A DNA stretch of 64,000 nt from Diabrotica undecimpunctata (GCF_040954645.1 NC_092806.1:110266731-110330730); one strand, 5' to 3'; positions 19,750 to 32,995 are shown, numbered from the stretch's first letter. The notes: generated by a model from the letters alone, not told the origin. A program made the numbers and translations.

Positions 19750-20150
19750 CGTTGCTGTTTATCATTTCCGTCTTTTATTTTTTTTCTTCTTTAGTTTTGC
19801 AATCTTTTATGGATAACTTCTTCTTTTTGCATCTCAAGGTCTCCATTTTCTGATTTTTGTATTAAATCTGTCATCTTTTAGTCTTGCAATGTGTTCTCTG
19901 TAATCCCATTTTAGCTTTGTGATTATTTCTATTACATCAGTTATTTTTGTTCTCTCTCTTAGAGTTATTCATTTCTAAGTCTCTTTATCAGAGTAACTTC
20001 TACCATTTTCCCTCCATTTTCCTTCGATGTTGCTTACTATTTGTTTTGTTAGTGTCCCAGTTTGCGCACCATATGTTATTACTGGCAATACACATTGATC
20101 GAACAGTCGTGTTCTCAAATGGGGAATTTTCTCCCTTTTAAAAACTGCAC
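19750..20150 (-). pseudogene. LINE remnant, RTE-like C-terminal tail
   Basis: Minus-strand reading includes KLKWDYREHIARLKDDRF followed by a KWRP segment, matching the 'KW.W.GH.AR..D.RW' tail region of RTE-type LINEs. Frameshifts and stops are present. Related to the minus-strand remnant at 62770-63640. Confidence 0.55.
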
Positions 20151-20184
20151 CCTGCCCTAAAAAGCATAATCACTTCAAAAACCC

Positions 20185-20440
20185 CTTAAAGAAAAAAATA
20201 TAAAAATGTTCCAAGCTAAAGAAACGGACTTCTGGAGAAGAGCAGCAGGTAAGTCAAAGATGGAGAGGGTGACAAATACAAGAATCAGAGAGATCATGAA
20301 AGTAAGGTCATCACATAATAACCGATGAAACAAAAGACAGTTAGTCTGCTTCGTTCATGTACAAAGAATGTGCAGTACAATACTTTACAAACATATTATC
20401 ATAGAATGGAAGATGTCCACTAAGCCAACTGGCTGCAGTA
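20185..20440 (+). pseudogene. LINE remnant, C-terminal tail
   Basis: Plus-strand reading ETDFWRRAAGKSKMERVTN, then a decayed R-Q-L-V-C...HVQRM segment, is homologous to residues about 75-130 of the open frame at 3195-3752. Short and broken. Confidence 0.65.
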
Positions 20441-20449
20441 CGACTGGTT

Positions 20450-23400
20450 TATAACAGCCGGCTTCCATGAAAAAAGTCTGGATTACTTTGATTTGACATA
20501 ACTGTGGTTGCATAAGTAGTGCTTATATATTGCCTCCTAGAAGAAAGTGCAAGTTCTTCAGTTGGATTCGAAAGGTGGTGTGCACCTACTCCGGTTTCTG
20601 GGAATTCGAAGAAATTTTTATGATGATTTTTAACTAATTCTAAAAAGGAGGTAATCAAGTCTATACCACGGTTTCAAAGAAACTCGGTTTTACTCGAGGC
20701 TCGTTGGTGCTGATAGACTAGCGAGGAAAACAGTGGTATTTTAATGGGATTTGCAATAATATGTCTTGCTCTGACTCCGAAGTTTCCTGTTGTCTCCCAA
20801 TAGAATACCGCAAAACAATGAAAAAGAAGCCTAGAAAAACGCCCTAGGGTTTGGGTTAAAAATTAGAGAGAAAAAAAGGAGAGAATTGTCTCATACCCAT
20901 TTAATTCAAAAATTGTTAGCAGAACTACTTGATTGCAGAAATTATCTAAGAATCTATTATAAATCTAAATGATTCGCCTTTTTAGCAACCCGTAAAATTT
21001 TAATCTGTTATTATAACATAGTAATAAATATTGTTGTAATATTAATTTCCATGGATTATGTTATGAACTGTCATATTTTTTATTATTTGTATCCCTCTGT
21101 CTTGAGGCTAAACCAACAAAATGATTACAGTTGCAAAAACTGCAGAGCTAAAGGCCTTATTGCAGAGAAGAACATTCAATTAAGTGTCCAACAATTTTGT
21201 AAGGTAATTTCTATTAATCTATGTTTTTTTTGCATATTCGATATATGTCCAATATTCTGCACCATCGAAATTATTAGTAATCTGCCGAATAATGTGAGTC
21301 ATATTCTGCACAGTTCGATAATTATTAAGATCCAGATTGAAACCGCCGCGGGATATTGAAAAGTAGTACCAGAAGTACCGTGTTAATGTCGGCTGATGTA
21401 ATATGGATAATGAATGCTTTTTCTGTTTTACAAGCTCTATAACGTTATCCATATCGCGACATATAATTTGTTAATATAAAAGAACAAAACTGTGTTATTA
21501 TTCTTTATTTTTTGCAAACTGTTAATCTGATCTCTCGTTGAAACCAGCAGTTAACCTGGTATTTTTCGAAAATGGATTATTATTATCAATTTTGCAAAAC
21601 AAGCCGCGTGGAATTCATTTACCAGTTTTATGTTTTATTAATTATTAGGTTACAGTAAAGAATAAATATTTTTGATTATTATTGTTTTAAAGTAACTAAT
21701 AATATAACTTAAGAAACACACTTTAATTTCCTGCTTTCATTTTCTGTAAAATTAAGTTATCTTATCGTCTTGAAATAAGTAAAAGTACAGAATGTAATGG
21801 TCTAGATAGATAATAAAAAATAGAACTCTTTATCTTTTAGAATTCTATTTTTGGAAAAACTTTTAACATATGTTTTCTCAACAAAGGTTATTCTAGTATA
21901 TTTTTTTTCTTTTCTAATAATATTTTAACATAGAGGCATGCTTGGGATTCTAGTACTCTTACAGAAGCACCGAGATACTCGAGGTATTTCAGTAATGCTT
22001 ATCCAGTGCTTAAAGAAGGAATCTCAAGACCATGAACATATGAACAAGCAAGATGTTGATAAGGTAGTCATACCACGGAAACTTCAATTTCCGTCTCGAA
22101 GGAGAACTGTGATACAGGATGTTAAACAAACTGTATCCGCCAAGAGAACTCACGACGAGAAAATTATAAAAAGAGCAAACCAGAAATTTCATGTCAAAAG
22201 ATTGTGTTGCCCTCCTAGACACGGTGGCGGCTTAGTTAAATTATAAATTGAAAAATGGAGTAGAAGCTGTTAAGGCAGAAGAACTTCCCAAATCATAGCT
22301 TGTGCTGGCACACCGTTCAGAGAACTAAAGTGTTGACCTTAAAGTTACATTAAACATCAAGAACTGAGGAGTGCTGGGCAATCCTGGTTCCTAAGCCGAT
22401 CGCCGAAGAAGAACTACGTGTCGACAAAAAGTCTGAAGAAGGATTGAATAGGCTACAATGGCAGCCCTAAAACCAGGTTCGTCGACCTAATTTTATGCAG
22501 TTAGCTGAGGATACCAAGGAAATAAATGTCTATGATAATCAATTCTACACAATAAACACTAAAGTTGAAACGCATATAATCTGTTGATCTGACTGTTTTG
22601 ACAGAAGGAATTCATAAAATCCCCAAAAGGAAGTTGATAGTTTTTATCTAGAGCACGGTACTTCTTGCTTTATTTTAATTAAAGGACGGGGTTAGGTACA
22701 CGATCAAATGCCAGATCAAATGTACAAGTACATTCCTGCATGACACTAGAAGAACACGAAGAAGATGTAGCTTCTTAGTGTATGAGATGACCGAAAATAC
22801 ATAGCCTGGTATATTAGCGTATATTATTTTGATAAATTTAAAAGTATCTCAAATAAGAAAAATTAATATTTACTGTATACAAAGCAAACATTTAGTTAAA
22901 TTTACAAACAAATATTGAGGTTATTTAAATAAAAACTATCGACTCTAGCGTCAAAAACAGGAAAGCTTGGGGACTGTCTTCGTATGATCGCTAGTGACAC
23001 GCTTCCATTGTCTGTTAAATGGTTTGGGCATCACATGAATGGAGGTAGCAGTTTACTCCATTAGGTCTGCAAATAAACCGTGTCCTGATGTGAATGTACA
23101 CCAGGTTTAAAGTGGTGTTTAGGCCAGGTTTAAGTTAAATCCAAGATATTGGATTGGGATTCAGGCGGTTCATCGATCCATTTGTTAGTTATGTTGAATT
23201 TGGAAGTAGTTTTTAAAGATTTTCTAGAACTTAGTCGATTTTTGCTTGCGTCTTCAGCACAATTGTGTATTAATAGTGTTCTGTGGTTGATAATTTTTTT
23301 GTACTAACTTTTTAGTTGACGAAAGTCTGGTGTTGGAATGCCGCTTAGCATTGGAATTGGTGGGTGAATGGTGATTGATATGGATTTAATTGCTCCATCT

Positions 23401-24690
23401 TGCTCCACCTGTAAGTTCTTCAACTTTCGTATGTACATTGTGACAGTCTCAATTTTTTCGCATCTTTCCACAACTTCTTTTTCTTTCGCTTCTCTGATTT
23501 TCCTTCGTGTTGTTATATTTATGTGCTTTATCTGTTCGGGTCATTTTTGGCTTTCTTCTTTCTCATCATATTCGGAATCTCATCTGTCAACCATGTTTTT
23601 CTTGATTAATTTATCTGCTTTTAAGCGTTTTTCCTTTACCTTTTCATCTATTTCTGTAATATGATCTTTTTTTCTTCGTTTAATTCATCTCTGTCCGCAG
23701 TATCACTTGCTCGTTTATCGTGACTTAATATATTAAGGTTTTTTAGTTGAGATAGATGCGTTTTGTTATAATTATCAATAAATACATTGCTCTGGATTTC
23801 TTGCAAAGCCACCTTCAAAATTAATTAAAAATGTAAAATCTCAAAATATATTTTGAAAATTAAGTTGGTTCAAAACTTAATAAAAAGCTTGATTTCTGAA
23901 AGATGAAGTTTTTCTTTATCTATATTAAATGGATATTATATTATTATAGTATCTGATCTAATAAATAGAAAAATAACTTTTAATTTAAGAAGTACTCACC
24001 CCGGTATAATCCAGCTGAAACAATCACGACTCCTTCAGAAAATCTGTTAAAAGAAACAGGCTGGATTTCATATCCCATTAAAAAACAAATGCTTATTCCA
24101 AATGACCCAATACTCATAAATCAACATAAAGCCAAATTTCGTCCAGCGAGAAAAAATGTAAAGTGATACCCGACCATATGGAATCTACAATAGATATGTG
24201 AGTGCATGGATGGATGACTAGAAAACGAAGTTCGGATTTTTGGTTGAAACAAAAGACAACACACATCTGGTTACCATTTATAAACACCGGGTTTCGAGTT
24301 TTACATTTTCAAAAGTGGTCCACATCCGTTAAACGTAAAATTTTGTAAGTCATTTTCGATAGGCAGATGTTGACAGCGGTATTGGAAGTGTAACTCTGTC
24401 ATAAAATCCTAATTTATTAGCTTTTTTGATAAGAGGAAATATGCAATAGATGAAAAGACGTTTGTGCGGTATATATTTGCCGAATTTTATTGCATGGTTG
24501 ATTAAACATTAATAATTCATGACCAACATAATTTTTTAATCATTTTTTTTCTAATTTTTATATGAATCCGAAAATACCATAAGTTTTTCTGTCTTCTACC
24601 ATTTCCACAAACCATGTTTACACAAAAGAGGAAGAATATTTTGAAATACAGCTTATGGTTTCTCAAATAGATAGCAGACAGAACTGAAGT
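20450..24690. other. Large region without recognisable genes; possible LINE linker on minus strand
   Basis: No conserved domain found. A 102-codon plus-strand open frame at 21938-22246 is rich in basic residues and contains no motif I know. It may be chance or a decayed element. On the minus strand at about 23230-23800 a Lys/Glu-rich reading that includes VHTKVEELTGGAR resembles the linker between endonuclease and RT in some LINEs, but the match is weak. The rest is AT-rich and featureless to me. Confidence 0.35.
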
Positions 24691-24699
24691 TACAGCTGA

Positions 24700-25230
24700 A
24701 ATAAATAATATATTGATTGTAGAAATTAAATAAATACATAAATATAGCCAAACATATAAAAAAGAAAGGAATAACGCCAGCTTTTAGAACAAACAGCAAC
24801 TTAGGCAAATATATTAAGAACAACAAGAGCCAAAAGAAAAAGCAATTACACAGCGGTGTATACAAACTTAAATATTGCGACTACCCAAAAACTTACATCG
24901 GTCAAACTGGTAGAACTTTTATGAAACGTATAGCAGAACATAAAAGGGCTTTTAATAATAGAAAAGCAGACTCTACGTACGCACTTTACCTTCTAGATCA
25001 TAATCATTCTTTTAATGGAGGCCTTAATCTATCTCTATTAGAATCTATCAAAATCAACAAATTAAAAAACACAGACATAATTCTGAATGACCAACTTGGG
25101 ACAAACAGTTCCCCCCTCCTCAACTTATTCAGTTAAAGACTATAAAGTGTAAACAAATACCAAAAATAGATCACTTGAAAAAGGCAGTCTGGCCGAAGCC
25201 CGAATCAGCTATAGTGATAATAATTTAAAA
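24700..25230 (+). pseudogene. Penelope-like retroelement, 3' end with GIY-YIG endonuclease domain
   Basis: In one frame, about 24770-25136, the protein reads: linker, then HSGVYKLKYCDYPKTYIGQT, then GRTF and KRIAEHKRAF, and a C-terminal stretch ending LLNLFS and TAA. The GVY...YIG pair, the following Arg and the EH motif are the hallmark of the GIY-YIG nuclease fused to Penelope-type reverse transcriptases. After the stop, ACTTGAAAAAGGCAGTCTGG (about 25170) is the kind of 3' sequence these elements carry. The reverse transcriptase is missing or unreadable upstream, so this is a 5'-truncated copy. The family is Penelope-like with good confidence; the subclade is unknown. Confidence 0.78.
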
Positions 25231-25234
25231 TAAA

Positions 25235-26055
25235 TTTTGTGTAAGTGTTGAAAACAAAAGTTTACAGTGTTGATAAAATTAATTTCCATCAAGTAACGGT
25301 CGAATCCATCACTTAATTAATTAAATATTACACAAACAATATAAATTGTTTTCAATCTTTTTCTTGTAGATTTTTTCATGTATGCCATTTAATCTTTTTT
25401 CTTATTCAGCAGCCGGTAGAAGCAAGTGACTGTTAGGAAGAGAGCACAGATAATTGCATCGACCGGAAAGTAACTGTTGTAATAGTGTACCTTCCAAACG
25501 ATAATATAGTTATTGTGGAACGTTTCTTGAAGAAACAACTTCTTGGAATTATTCGTCACCAACATGATTACAAGTGTTAAAATTGAGGGTTTTTACAAAG
25601 TATAAATCTTTCTAATATCTTCCCAATTCGACAGATTTGGACTCTTTCAACTTCTACATCATCAAATTTGAAAAAATGCGAAACTTGGGAGATCTTCTAG
25701 AAAAGCAATCTAAAATAAGAATCCAATTATTTATGAAACATTGAATAAAGTGGTCGAAAAAAGTTGAGTTTTTATTGTTTGAAAGGTACAATAATTGAAA
25801 AAATTACTTTGGAATACACAAAACACTTAGCCATTACTTTTTTATCAGACGCAACTCGTTTTACTTTGTTTGATGCCGATTAATCCCTGCTTGGACTTTT
25901 GTTTTTATTTAAAGGTAAATTTGTTACCCATATCGAATATTTCATAAGACAAGCTGACTTTTGAAAGGGCCAATCTCCTAGCAAATAACTTACGGCGTTC
26001 ACTCTTTGAAAAATCGTTTTCTTCGTTTTTTACGAAAGTTTAAATTCACATATAT
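25235..26055. other. No recognisable feature
   Basis: AT-rich sequence. I see no open frame above chance length and no repeat shared with the rest of the window. Confidence 0.5.
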
Positions 26056-26059
26056 CGCA

Positions 26060-26290
26060 TCACATTATTTATGTAGCTACTACTACCTACTGTTGAATAT
26101 AGGTCTTTTCTAAGCTCTTCAATGTCTCTCGATTCTGGGCTGTGATCATACAGTTTCCAGCAATTCTTTTTATCACGTTGCTCCAACGCTGGTGGTCGAC
26201 TTATGCTACGTTTGTGTGCTCGTCGTGGTCGCCATTCTAATATTCTTCTAGTTTATCTGTCATTCGATGTTCTCGTCACATGACGTGCTT
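26060..26290 (-). pseudogene. LINE 3' end, minus strand
   Basis: Minus-strand reading with LERRDKK/VIKRIAGN, then AQNRETLKSLEKTY and a QQ-type ending, corresponds to the extreme C-terminus of RTE-like LINEs ('W.+.+..AQ+R..W+.+.EAY.QQ'). It is followed on that strand by a GTAGTAGTAGCTAC tail (26072-26085). Truncated. Confidence 0.55.
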
Positions 26291-26399
26291 ATCTCTATTT
26301 CATTGAAGTTACATGTTTTACTATGTCTTTGACTTTTAATTTTTGTCTGATGGTGTTATTGAGTATTCTGTTGTTTAATGATTTGTAAAGCTTAACATT

Positions 26400-26870
26400 T
26401 ACTAGACCTTAATAAGACTGGTTTTAATATATGGGGCTGAAACATGGACTTTATCCCAAAACGACGAGGGACTACTTGTATCTTTGGGAGAAAAATAATT
26501 CGAATTGTTTATGTGACCGTAAATGTAAATGGACTATGGCGTCGAAGATGTCACTTTGAAATATACCAGCTATACATATATCCAGATATTGTGAAATTTA
26601 TTAAGTTGCAGTAGCTAAAACTGTTTGAAAACATTGTTAGGCATTTCGATAATGGGTACAGGAAGAGATTAACATTCTCAAACCCAGAGGATAGAAGAAG
26701 TAGAGGACGACCGAGTAGAAGATGGATGTGGGAGAAGACCCTAAGATTTGAAGGGTCAGAAGATGAAGGGAAGTTACTATGGATCGACGGAGAGGCGACT
26801 TCTTTGCGAGTAGACCAAGATCCACAAATTATTGTCGAGCCAATTATGATGATGAAGCATGACTTTTTCC
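26400..26870 (+). pseudogene. LINE remnant, C-terminal tail
   Basis: Begins with decayed LILIYGAETWTLS-like sequence (around 26425-26455). Later SRGRPSRRWMWEKTLRF is the basic tail motif. The end CGAGCCAATTATGATGATG (about 26838-26856) is a common LINE 3' ending in insects. Frame is broken. Confidence 0.6.
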
Positions 26871-27075
26871 ATGGTTCTCCGGGCTACTCCGCTATCTTTT
26901 TTTTTATAACAGTCTCTAAACATTAATGTCTCCGCTCCGTGTGTCTTTACCGGTAACACGCATTATTCATATATTTTGGTTTCAGATGTATGGGTATATT
27001 ATTCTTAAATACCCCCCGCAATTTTCCCAAAGCAGCCCAACCCAAATCTATTCTGCGTTGTATCTCACGGACAGG
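26871..27075 (-). pseudogene. LINE remnant, RTE-like
   Basis: Minus-strand reading RRIDLGWAALGKLRGVFKNN, then a broken AETLMF segment and ARRTMEKVML. This matches the region 'RRI.L.WAA.GKLR.VFK ... GAETLTL ... RAMER.ML' also seen at 62770-63640. It abuts oppositely oriented LINE fragments on both sides. Confidence 0.65.
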
Positions 27076-27079
27076 ACCA

Positions 27080-27636
27080 GAAAAATTTGCAATTCGTGAC
27101 AAGCACTGAACACTTCAAATGGATGCACTAAAACAGTAATCGAAGAATGAATCATAAAAGGGAAAAAATAATGGGCGTTCAAATCTCAGTACTCTGGGCA
27201 AAAACTATCTCTAAACAGAAAATGATACAGCTATATAACAGCATTTTAAAAGCGTTGCATTTTACGGATGCGAAACATAGCAAATCATTAAGAAAACGGA
27301 ACAAATACTCTCTGTTTTGGAAATGAATTTTGGGCTCAGATCAGCAGGTACATCCAGAATGATACACGTAATAAATGAAAGAATAAGACAAATCATGGAC
27401 AGAACAACCACCATCATAGAAAAAATACAGCAAAAACAGCTTATTTGGTATAGACACGTAGGTACAGAGAATGTCAGACCAGCACCTACCGAAGGTAATA
27501 TTGGATTGGCAACCACCTGAGCAAATAAAAAACAAGGAAGACCGAAAACAACACTGCTATGTGGAGTCCAAAAGGCAATGTCAGAGAAAGATCTAAGACC
27601 AGGAGACTGGGACGATAGAACCGGGCTTTCTAGCAT
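27080..27636 (+). pseudogene. LINE remnant, second copy of the 4380-5611 family
   Basis: Aligns with about 4895-5600: shared blocks include CAGCATTTT.AAAGCGTTG, ATCAGCAGGTA.ATCCAGAATG, AGACAAATCATGGACAGAAC and AGGTAATATTGGATTGG. An ORF of 67 codons survives at 27317-27520. Encodes the tail after the RT domain. Broken by several frameshifts. Confidence 0.72.
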
Positions 27637-27639
27637 TAT

Positions 27640-29140
27640 ATTTACGACAATCTTCGTCTTTTAGCTTTATTATTTATTTATCTCTAAACGATCTTCCAGA
27701 TCTGCCTCTGTTTATTCTTCTTGTTGGCACAAATTAATCACTATTTACATTTGATAAATTTACTCGACCTACCCCAAAATATGGTCGGCCCATTCCGATA
27801 GTGCGTTTCCCCTGGAATATCGAGGGTTTAGTTTAGTTTGTTGTACACCACCAGTGTTAGTGGTAAAAATTTTAGTAAGTTGAGTAATTTATACAACGAT
27901 AAAAATTCTAACAGAACTTCTTTAGACCACTCCATAGTAAAATTACCACGACTCTGACCGTCAGGAGGGTTAGAGGGGTAGGTACATGCGGTGCATCAGC
28001 TTCCGACCGTTTTTTAAACTGTGTTGATTTACCAACAAATGACAGGACTGCATGCGTTGACCATAAACAGACAGTTGACCCCAAGTTGCATTGGTTTCTG
28101 TCTTTTTCTACTACGTATTTTCTATTTCTCTTCGCCAACTGTGAACCGATGAAGAAAGCCGCTCAAAGTTCTGTGAGATCTCGGCGTTATCATTCTCATT
28201 TTCGCTACATACATTCATTTTTATTTTTAACTTCTTATCATTAAATTCTGTACCTACATTATAGCTCGTTGTACGACAGTATTTGTAACATATTTTTCTG
28301 TTACACTTTTGTTTACCGTATTCTGTAGTACCGATCTCAGATACTTTAGTATTACTTTTCACAACCATTTGACCATCCAAAATTATTATCTTAATTGTAA
28401 TAGTAATTATATCATTTTCTTCAAGAGAAGAATCTATATAGTGTATCAACTACCCGTTTGATATTAATTTTTCTATTATTCTTAGCTTTAGGTTTAACAT
28501 AAATATAGTTTTACATAAACTCGTATATAATTAAAGTAACAGCGTGACAAAAAATGCATGATGCAACAAACAAGTAAATTTATAAATTAAAAAGGTGTGC
28601 TTATAAATCCTGTTTTTGTAGGACAAAAACATCGTTTTTGCAGGAAAGGGAAAGAACCCTGTGACCCATACCGACATGATTTTAAAATCCTCAACGTGAA
28701 AATCGGATCTCCGAATTTCTCACTCTCCCCTACCTTCAAGTTGCATTTCTAAAAACCAGGTCGATCATTTGCCAGTTCACCCACACATGTGGTCTGTTAG
28801 TTTCGTATGCCATTAAGTCCGGCAGTCGAAGTCGAGTGCCTAATCTTTGAGTTAAAACAGATGTTGCACTTCGCATAAAACAAAGCCTTCCTTTCTTATA
28901 TTTCTGTGTGTTGCATTTGTGTACATATGTGTGCTTTCCTAAGCTGAACCACTTGACTATCTCTTTCTGTATCTGACGATTTTGTTTTCTTCATTTAGGA
29001 AAACTTGGAAGTAAACAAAGAAATTAAACAAAAAAACCAAGTGTGAAAAAACTAAAATTCTATATACAATACAAAGTAGGATTACAAATGAGTTTTAAAA
29101 GATGGAAGCTAAATAAAACAATAATTATTATTAACTTAGA
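27640..29140. other. Region without recognisable genes
   Basis: Open frames on the minus strand (up to 112 codons, 28111-28449) are of low complexity and show no known motif. A small inverted repeat lies at 28611-28642 (TTTTTGTAGGACAAAAA then TTTTTGCAGG). Nothing else is supported. Confidence 0.4.
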
Positions 29141-29149
29141 TTGAAGTAA

Positions 29150-29300
29150 AAAATATCTGTTTTAAAATGGTACGTATTTAAAAAATGAAATTTTCCAGGC
29201 GGATTAAAATTTAATTATGACGTTTTCGGTTTTATTAGACCATCATCAGTCAAAACATAGTCAAAAATTGAAACTAACCACTTAAAAAGGTGTAATAACC
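29150..29300. repeat. Possible Penelope-like element terminal sequence
   Basis: Contains GACGTTTTCGGTTTTATTAG and ATCATCAGTCAAAACA. Similar 'GACGTTT-CGGTTT' words recur at 36510-36535 and 60490-60515 and a looser version at 54965-55010. Penelope-like elements often leave such repeated ends. The assignment is tentative. Confidence 0.4.
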
Positions 29301-29397
29301 TTTGGATTACATTTAAATTGTGTTAAAAATTAAAAATGAAGCGACATGAGGTCGACAATACGTTGACATCACGCCTCTAGATATATATGTCAAAGAG

Positions 29398-30340
29398 GTG
29401 GCGTTGGTGACAAAGATGCGACTGCGTTCAGCTGGTGTAAACCTTGATGTACGAATGGGACAACTGAGAACTCACTTCTGGCAAGGAGAGCTGGATGCGC
29501 TACCCCTGCTACAGGCAGGCTGCGACTTAATTAAACCAAAGGTTTGTCTTTTGACAATTCCTACGAAATCGAGACAGTATAGGGAGACAAACGTGGCAAA
29601 TACATATTGCATATACACGATGACTCCAAAATGAAAAATGAAAGAAGGCTTAGGATGCCGGCTATACTCCAGATCACTGAACCTAAGAATAAAGTAAGGT
29701 ATGGGCAAAAGTGCCAGCATAGTTCAGACAGAACTGGTTGGTATCTCCATAGCCGCAAAAGAGATAATCCAAAAAGGTATAGCCGGGAAAATAGAAATCT
29801 GCACAGGTAGCAGACAAGCGCTACTAACCTTAAATAGACCATGTGTTACATCAGGGTTAGTAATGGAGTGTCATGAGTCACTAACTCAAGCTTCGGATGG
29901 TAAAACCAACATACTGAGGTGGGTTAAAGGACACAATAGGAATAAAGGCAACCGCATTGCTAACCAATTTTCTAGGAAAGCGGCAGGCCAAAGTCTCTAA
30001 GGACCTGAGGATCTTTTTGGTTGGTCAACTATAACAATCGCAGAAATTGTTAAATGTCACTCCCATACGCAAATCATGAAAAGATGGGAAGAAGGGTGTA
30101 GACTTGCCAGAGTAACATAAAGTAAGCTTAAAAAGTCAGTATCAAAGAAGTACTTGGGAATGATCAGGAAAAACCTATGCTTGAGAATTGGTTTTTTAAC
30201 TGGTCATTGTCAACTAAGCAAACACCTCCACAAACTGGTGCTAGTAGGCATGCAGGAAGTTTGAACGAGAAGACGAAACTGTAGAGCATGTCCTATGTGA
30301 ATGTCCGGAGTTATCGGAAACGGAGACTACGTCTGAGTCT
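29398..30340 (+). pseudogene. LINE remnant with RNase H domain and C-terminal zinc motif
   Basis: Plus-strand pieces of a ribonuclease H domain: QTELVGISIAAKE (Glu site), IEICTGSRQALLTL (the Asp of the usual DS pair is lost, reading TGS), and ILRWVKGHNRNKGNRIANQF, the W..GH...GN..AN/AD motif. All three lie in one open frame, 29701-30000. About 250 bp later EDETVEHVLCECPEL is the Cys/His tail typical of R1/I/jockey LINEs. Several stops and frame changes occur. Confidence 0.7.
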
Positions 30341-30344
30341 TACC

Positions 30345-31730
30345 GAAGATACTAGTCAACTCAGTTGGCTGATATCGCGTAATTCCAACAAAAAATTACA
30401 TAAAATATATCGACAAAGATCGTCACGTGTAAAACGATAAATGCCGATACAGCCGTAAAGCAACCTTCCAACATCTTATTGAGTGTTGCAAGCCATTTCC
30501 TGCATCTGAAGTGACTCGGTGGGAAAGATATTCCGTCAAAAGATAGCTGAAAAAAAATGAAACTTCTTCAAACCAACCATCTTTCTTATTATCAAAATTT
30601 CCCTGGGCGTATGCTTAGCAATGTCTACAAGATATACTAGTATTGTGCTCAACTTGTCAAAAGAGGTTAGTGCGAATCAAACGGACCAGCTGTAACTCTG
30701 GGAGTACCAAAGGCTGCAGTATGTCGGGATTTAGAGGACTGGATCCGAGAAAGTCATAAGTGATATTGAGAGAGAATCGTAAAACAAACATATGGACAAA
30801 CACTGGTATATTTAAGGTATCCAAGCAAAAGACCTGTACAAACTTGTACAGGGTACAAAAATTCTGGACTGAGTGTAGGAAACAAGAGTGGGCAGCAAAC
30901 ACAATAAGCTAACGGACATCTTTTGAATCACATGGGGCCCAGGGAGAAAAATATGTAAACTATTGGTACACAAAATACCGCAAGAAATAGCTAAAAACAG
31001 TAATTTGGCAACGGAGAGTAGACAGTATCTAGACGATACCTATCATTCTTTCAATTATAGTATCATTCCGAATAGCCTTCTAAAGAACATAAAACAGCTT
31101 GGTCTTAGCGACAATTTTATAACAACACCATGTGATATGTTCATACATATCAGGTCATATGACTTATATAAAATATATTTAAATAATAGGAAAGACAAAG
31201 AAGAAATACAATAGAAAGGTCCATCTATACTATGAGTAAATGAATAAATTTTGGAAAAGGCGTATTTTTAGATAGAAGTGTACTCTAAACATCACATTAA
31301 ATTCGGATAGTAGATTTTTATTGACTAAAATATAGTAGAAGCCTCTAAATGGCATTATTCGAGATAAACGTAAAAGAACATTTGGCTTTATGTACCTCTT
31401 TCATTTTGATATTCGAATAAACTGCAATAACGCTAATAAATACTAATTGGGATGTATTATACCTATTGGAAATACAAGCATTCCATAAATAAAATGTTTA
31501 AAAAGATAATTCTATTCCTGTACATCGGGGAATCTCAATAAAAAGCTTTATTTTTATTTTTTTTACAAACCCGGTTATTAAATTTACACTGCAAAAATTA
31601 GAGGTTAGAAAAAAAATTATACGTAAATTAAATACTAAAAACTTCATGTTGTAAATTTTTGTAAGGTTGTATTAATTCATAACACATTTTGGTGTTAACC
31701 ATAACTGATCTACAGGGGTAAACTATTTAC
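30345..31730. other. Unannotated stretch
   Basis: No clear domain. Around 30640-30960 there may be more LINE-tail debris, but I could not fix a frame. An 83-codon frame at 30963-31214 has no motif I recognise. Confidence 0.4.
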
Positions 31731-31734
31731 TCAC

Positions 31735-32995
31735 AGCAAGGAACTCGCCGATATATATGTATAAGAAATAACTGGACCGTATAGGTTAACTGAAAGTAGT
31801 TTACTTGATAAACAAGGAAATATCATAATCAATAAACAAGAAAAACGAAAATATATTGAGAAACTGTTTAATGACGAAAGAACAGAAATAGAAATCGAAA
31901 ATATATCGATAAACAAAAACATAACCTTCGATGAAATGAAAAGAGCTATGCAACTATCAAAGAATGAGAAAGCAACTAATCCAGAAGTTCTCCGCGAAAT
32001 AATCAAACTACTCGACGATAAAGGCAAACTTTCTCTTCTAACCCTCTTCAATATAATATACGAAACAGGGCATGGTTACTGTTAACATTTATAATGATAC
32101 CGAAAAAAATAAACGCTAAACAATGTACTGATCATTGCACTATCAATCTATTGAGTCATGTACTAAAAATTTTCTTAAGAATACTGCACTCGAGAATTTA
32201 CAACAAAATACAACTGTAGAAGTACAACTAAGCGGAACACAGTTTGATTTCAGGAACAACCTTGGAACCAGAGAAGCATTATTCAGTTTTCATGTCATGT
32301 ATATATGTGTTTTATCGACTTGCAAAAGGCTTTTGTCCTGGTACTCACGACAAACTGATAGGTCTTTAAACACGTGGGAATTGATGACCAAGACCTCCGT
32401 ATTATCAAAAATTTGATTTTCATGAATGTGTAAACACGAATTGGTCAACCAGAATACGACAAAAGCAGTGGAGATACGACGTGGAGTAAGGCAAAGGTGT
32501 ATTTTATCGCCTCTACTTTTTAATATCTACTCCGAATTTCCTTTCAAAGAAGCCTTAGATGAAGATGCAGGCATTAAAATCAACGGGATTATTGTCAACA
32601 ATCTCAGAAACAAATGCAAACAAAAAAATAGAGGCCTTTGAGATGTGGATTTACGGACGAATATTGCGGATAAGTTGGGTTAATCCAATAAAAAATGAAA
32701 TAGTTTTACACCGAATGAAAAAGAGCACAGAAATAATAAAAACAATAAAAATTTGAAAGTTACAATATTTCGGCCTTGTAATGACACATCCAGAGAGGTA
32801 TAACCTTCTACATCTCATAATACAGAGCAAGATCGCCGGAAGAAAAGACCCAGGCTGAAGAAGAACATCCTGGCTCCGAAATGTCCGAGAATCGTATCAA
32901 GAGACATCCGCGAATCTGTTTCGAGTTGGTGTAAACTCAAGTAAAGCTCAGTTGCAAATTTGGAAATGTTCACTACTTTACTTTTTTCTGTTCAT
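31735..32995 (+). pseudogene. LINE remnant, RT domain through C-terminal tail
   Basis: Readable pieces in order: the pre-RT segment ending NITFDEMKRAMQLSKNEKAT (about 31918-31980, the position of the usual 'LK..KAPG.DGI'), a first palm motif degraded to FIDLQKAF (about 32313), GVRQRCILSPLLFNIYSE (about 32478-32535; the usual RQGC has Gly to Arg), GIKINGIIVNN, then FEMWIYGRILRISWVNPIKN (about 32640-32695) and a basic GRKDPG tail. The catalytic FADD segment is absent: sequence jumps from NGIIVNN to the tail, an internal deletion. Many stops. Confidence 0.72.

Noticed and set aside
21938..22246. 102-codon basic open frame as a possible host gene
   Set aside because: No recognised motif, no splice context and no homologous copy in the window. 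Cannot be separated from chance.
28111..28449. 112-codon minus-strand open frame
   Set aside because: Low-complexity Lys/Ile/Asn-rich reading without motif or codon pattern supporting a gene.
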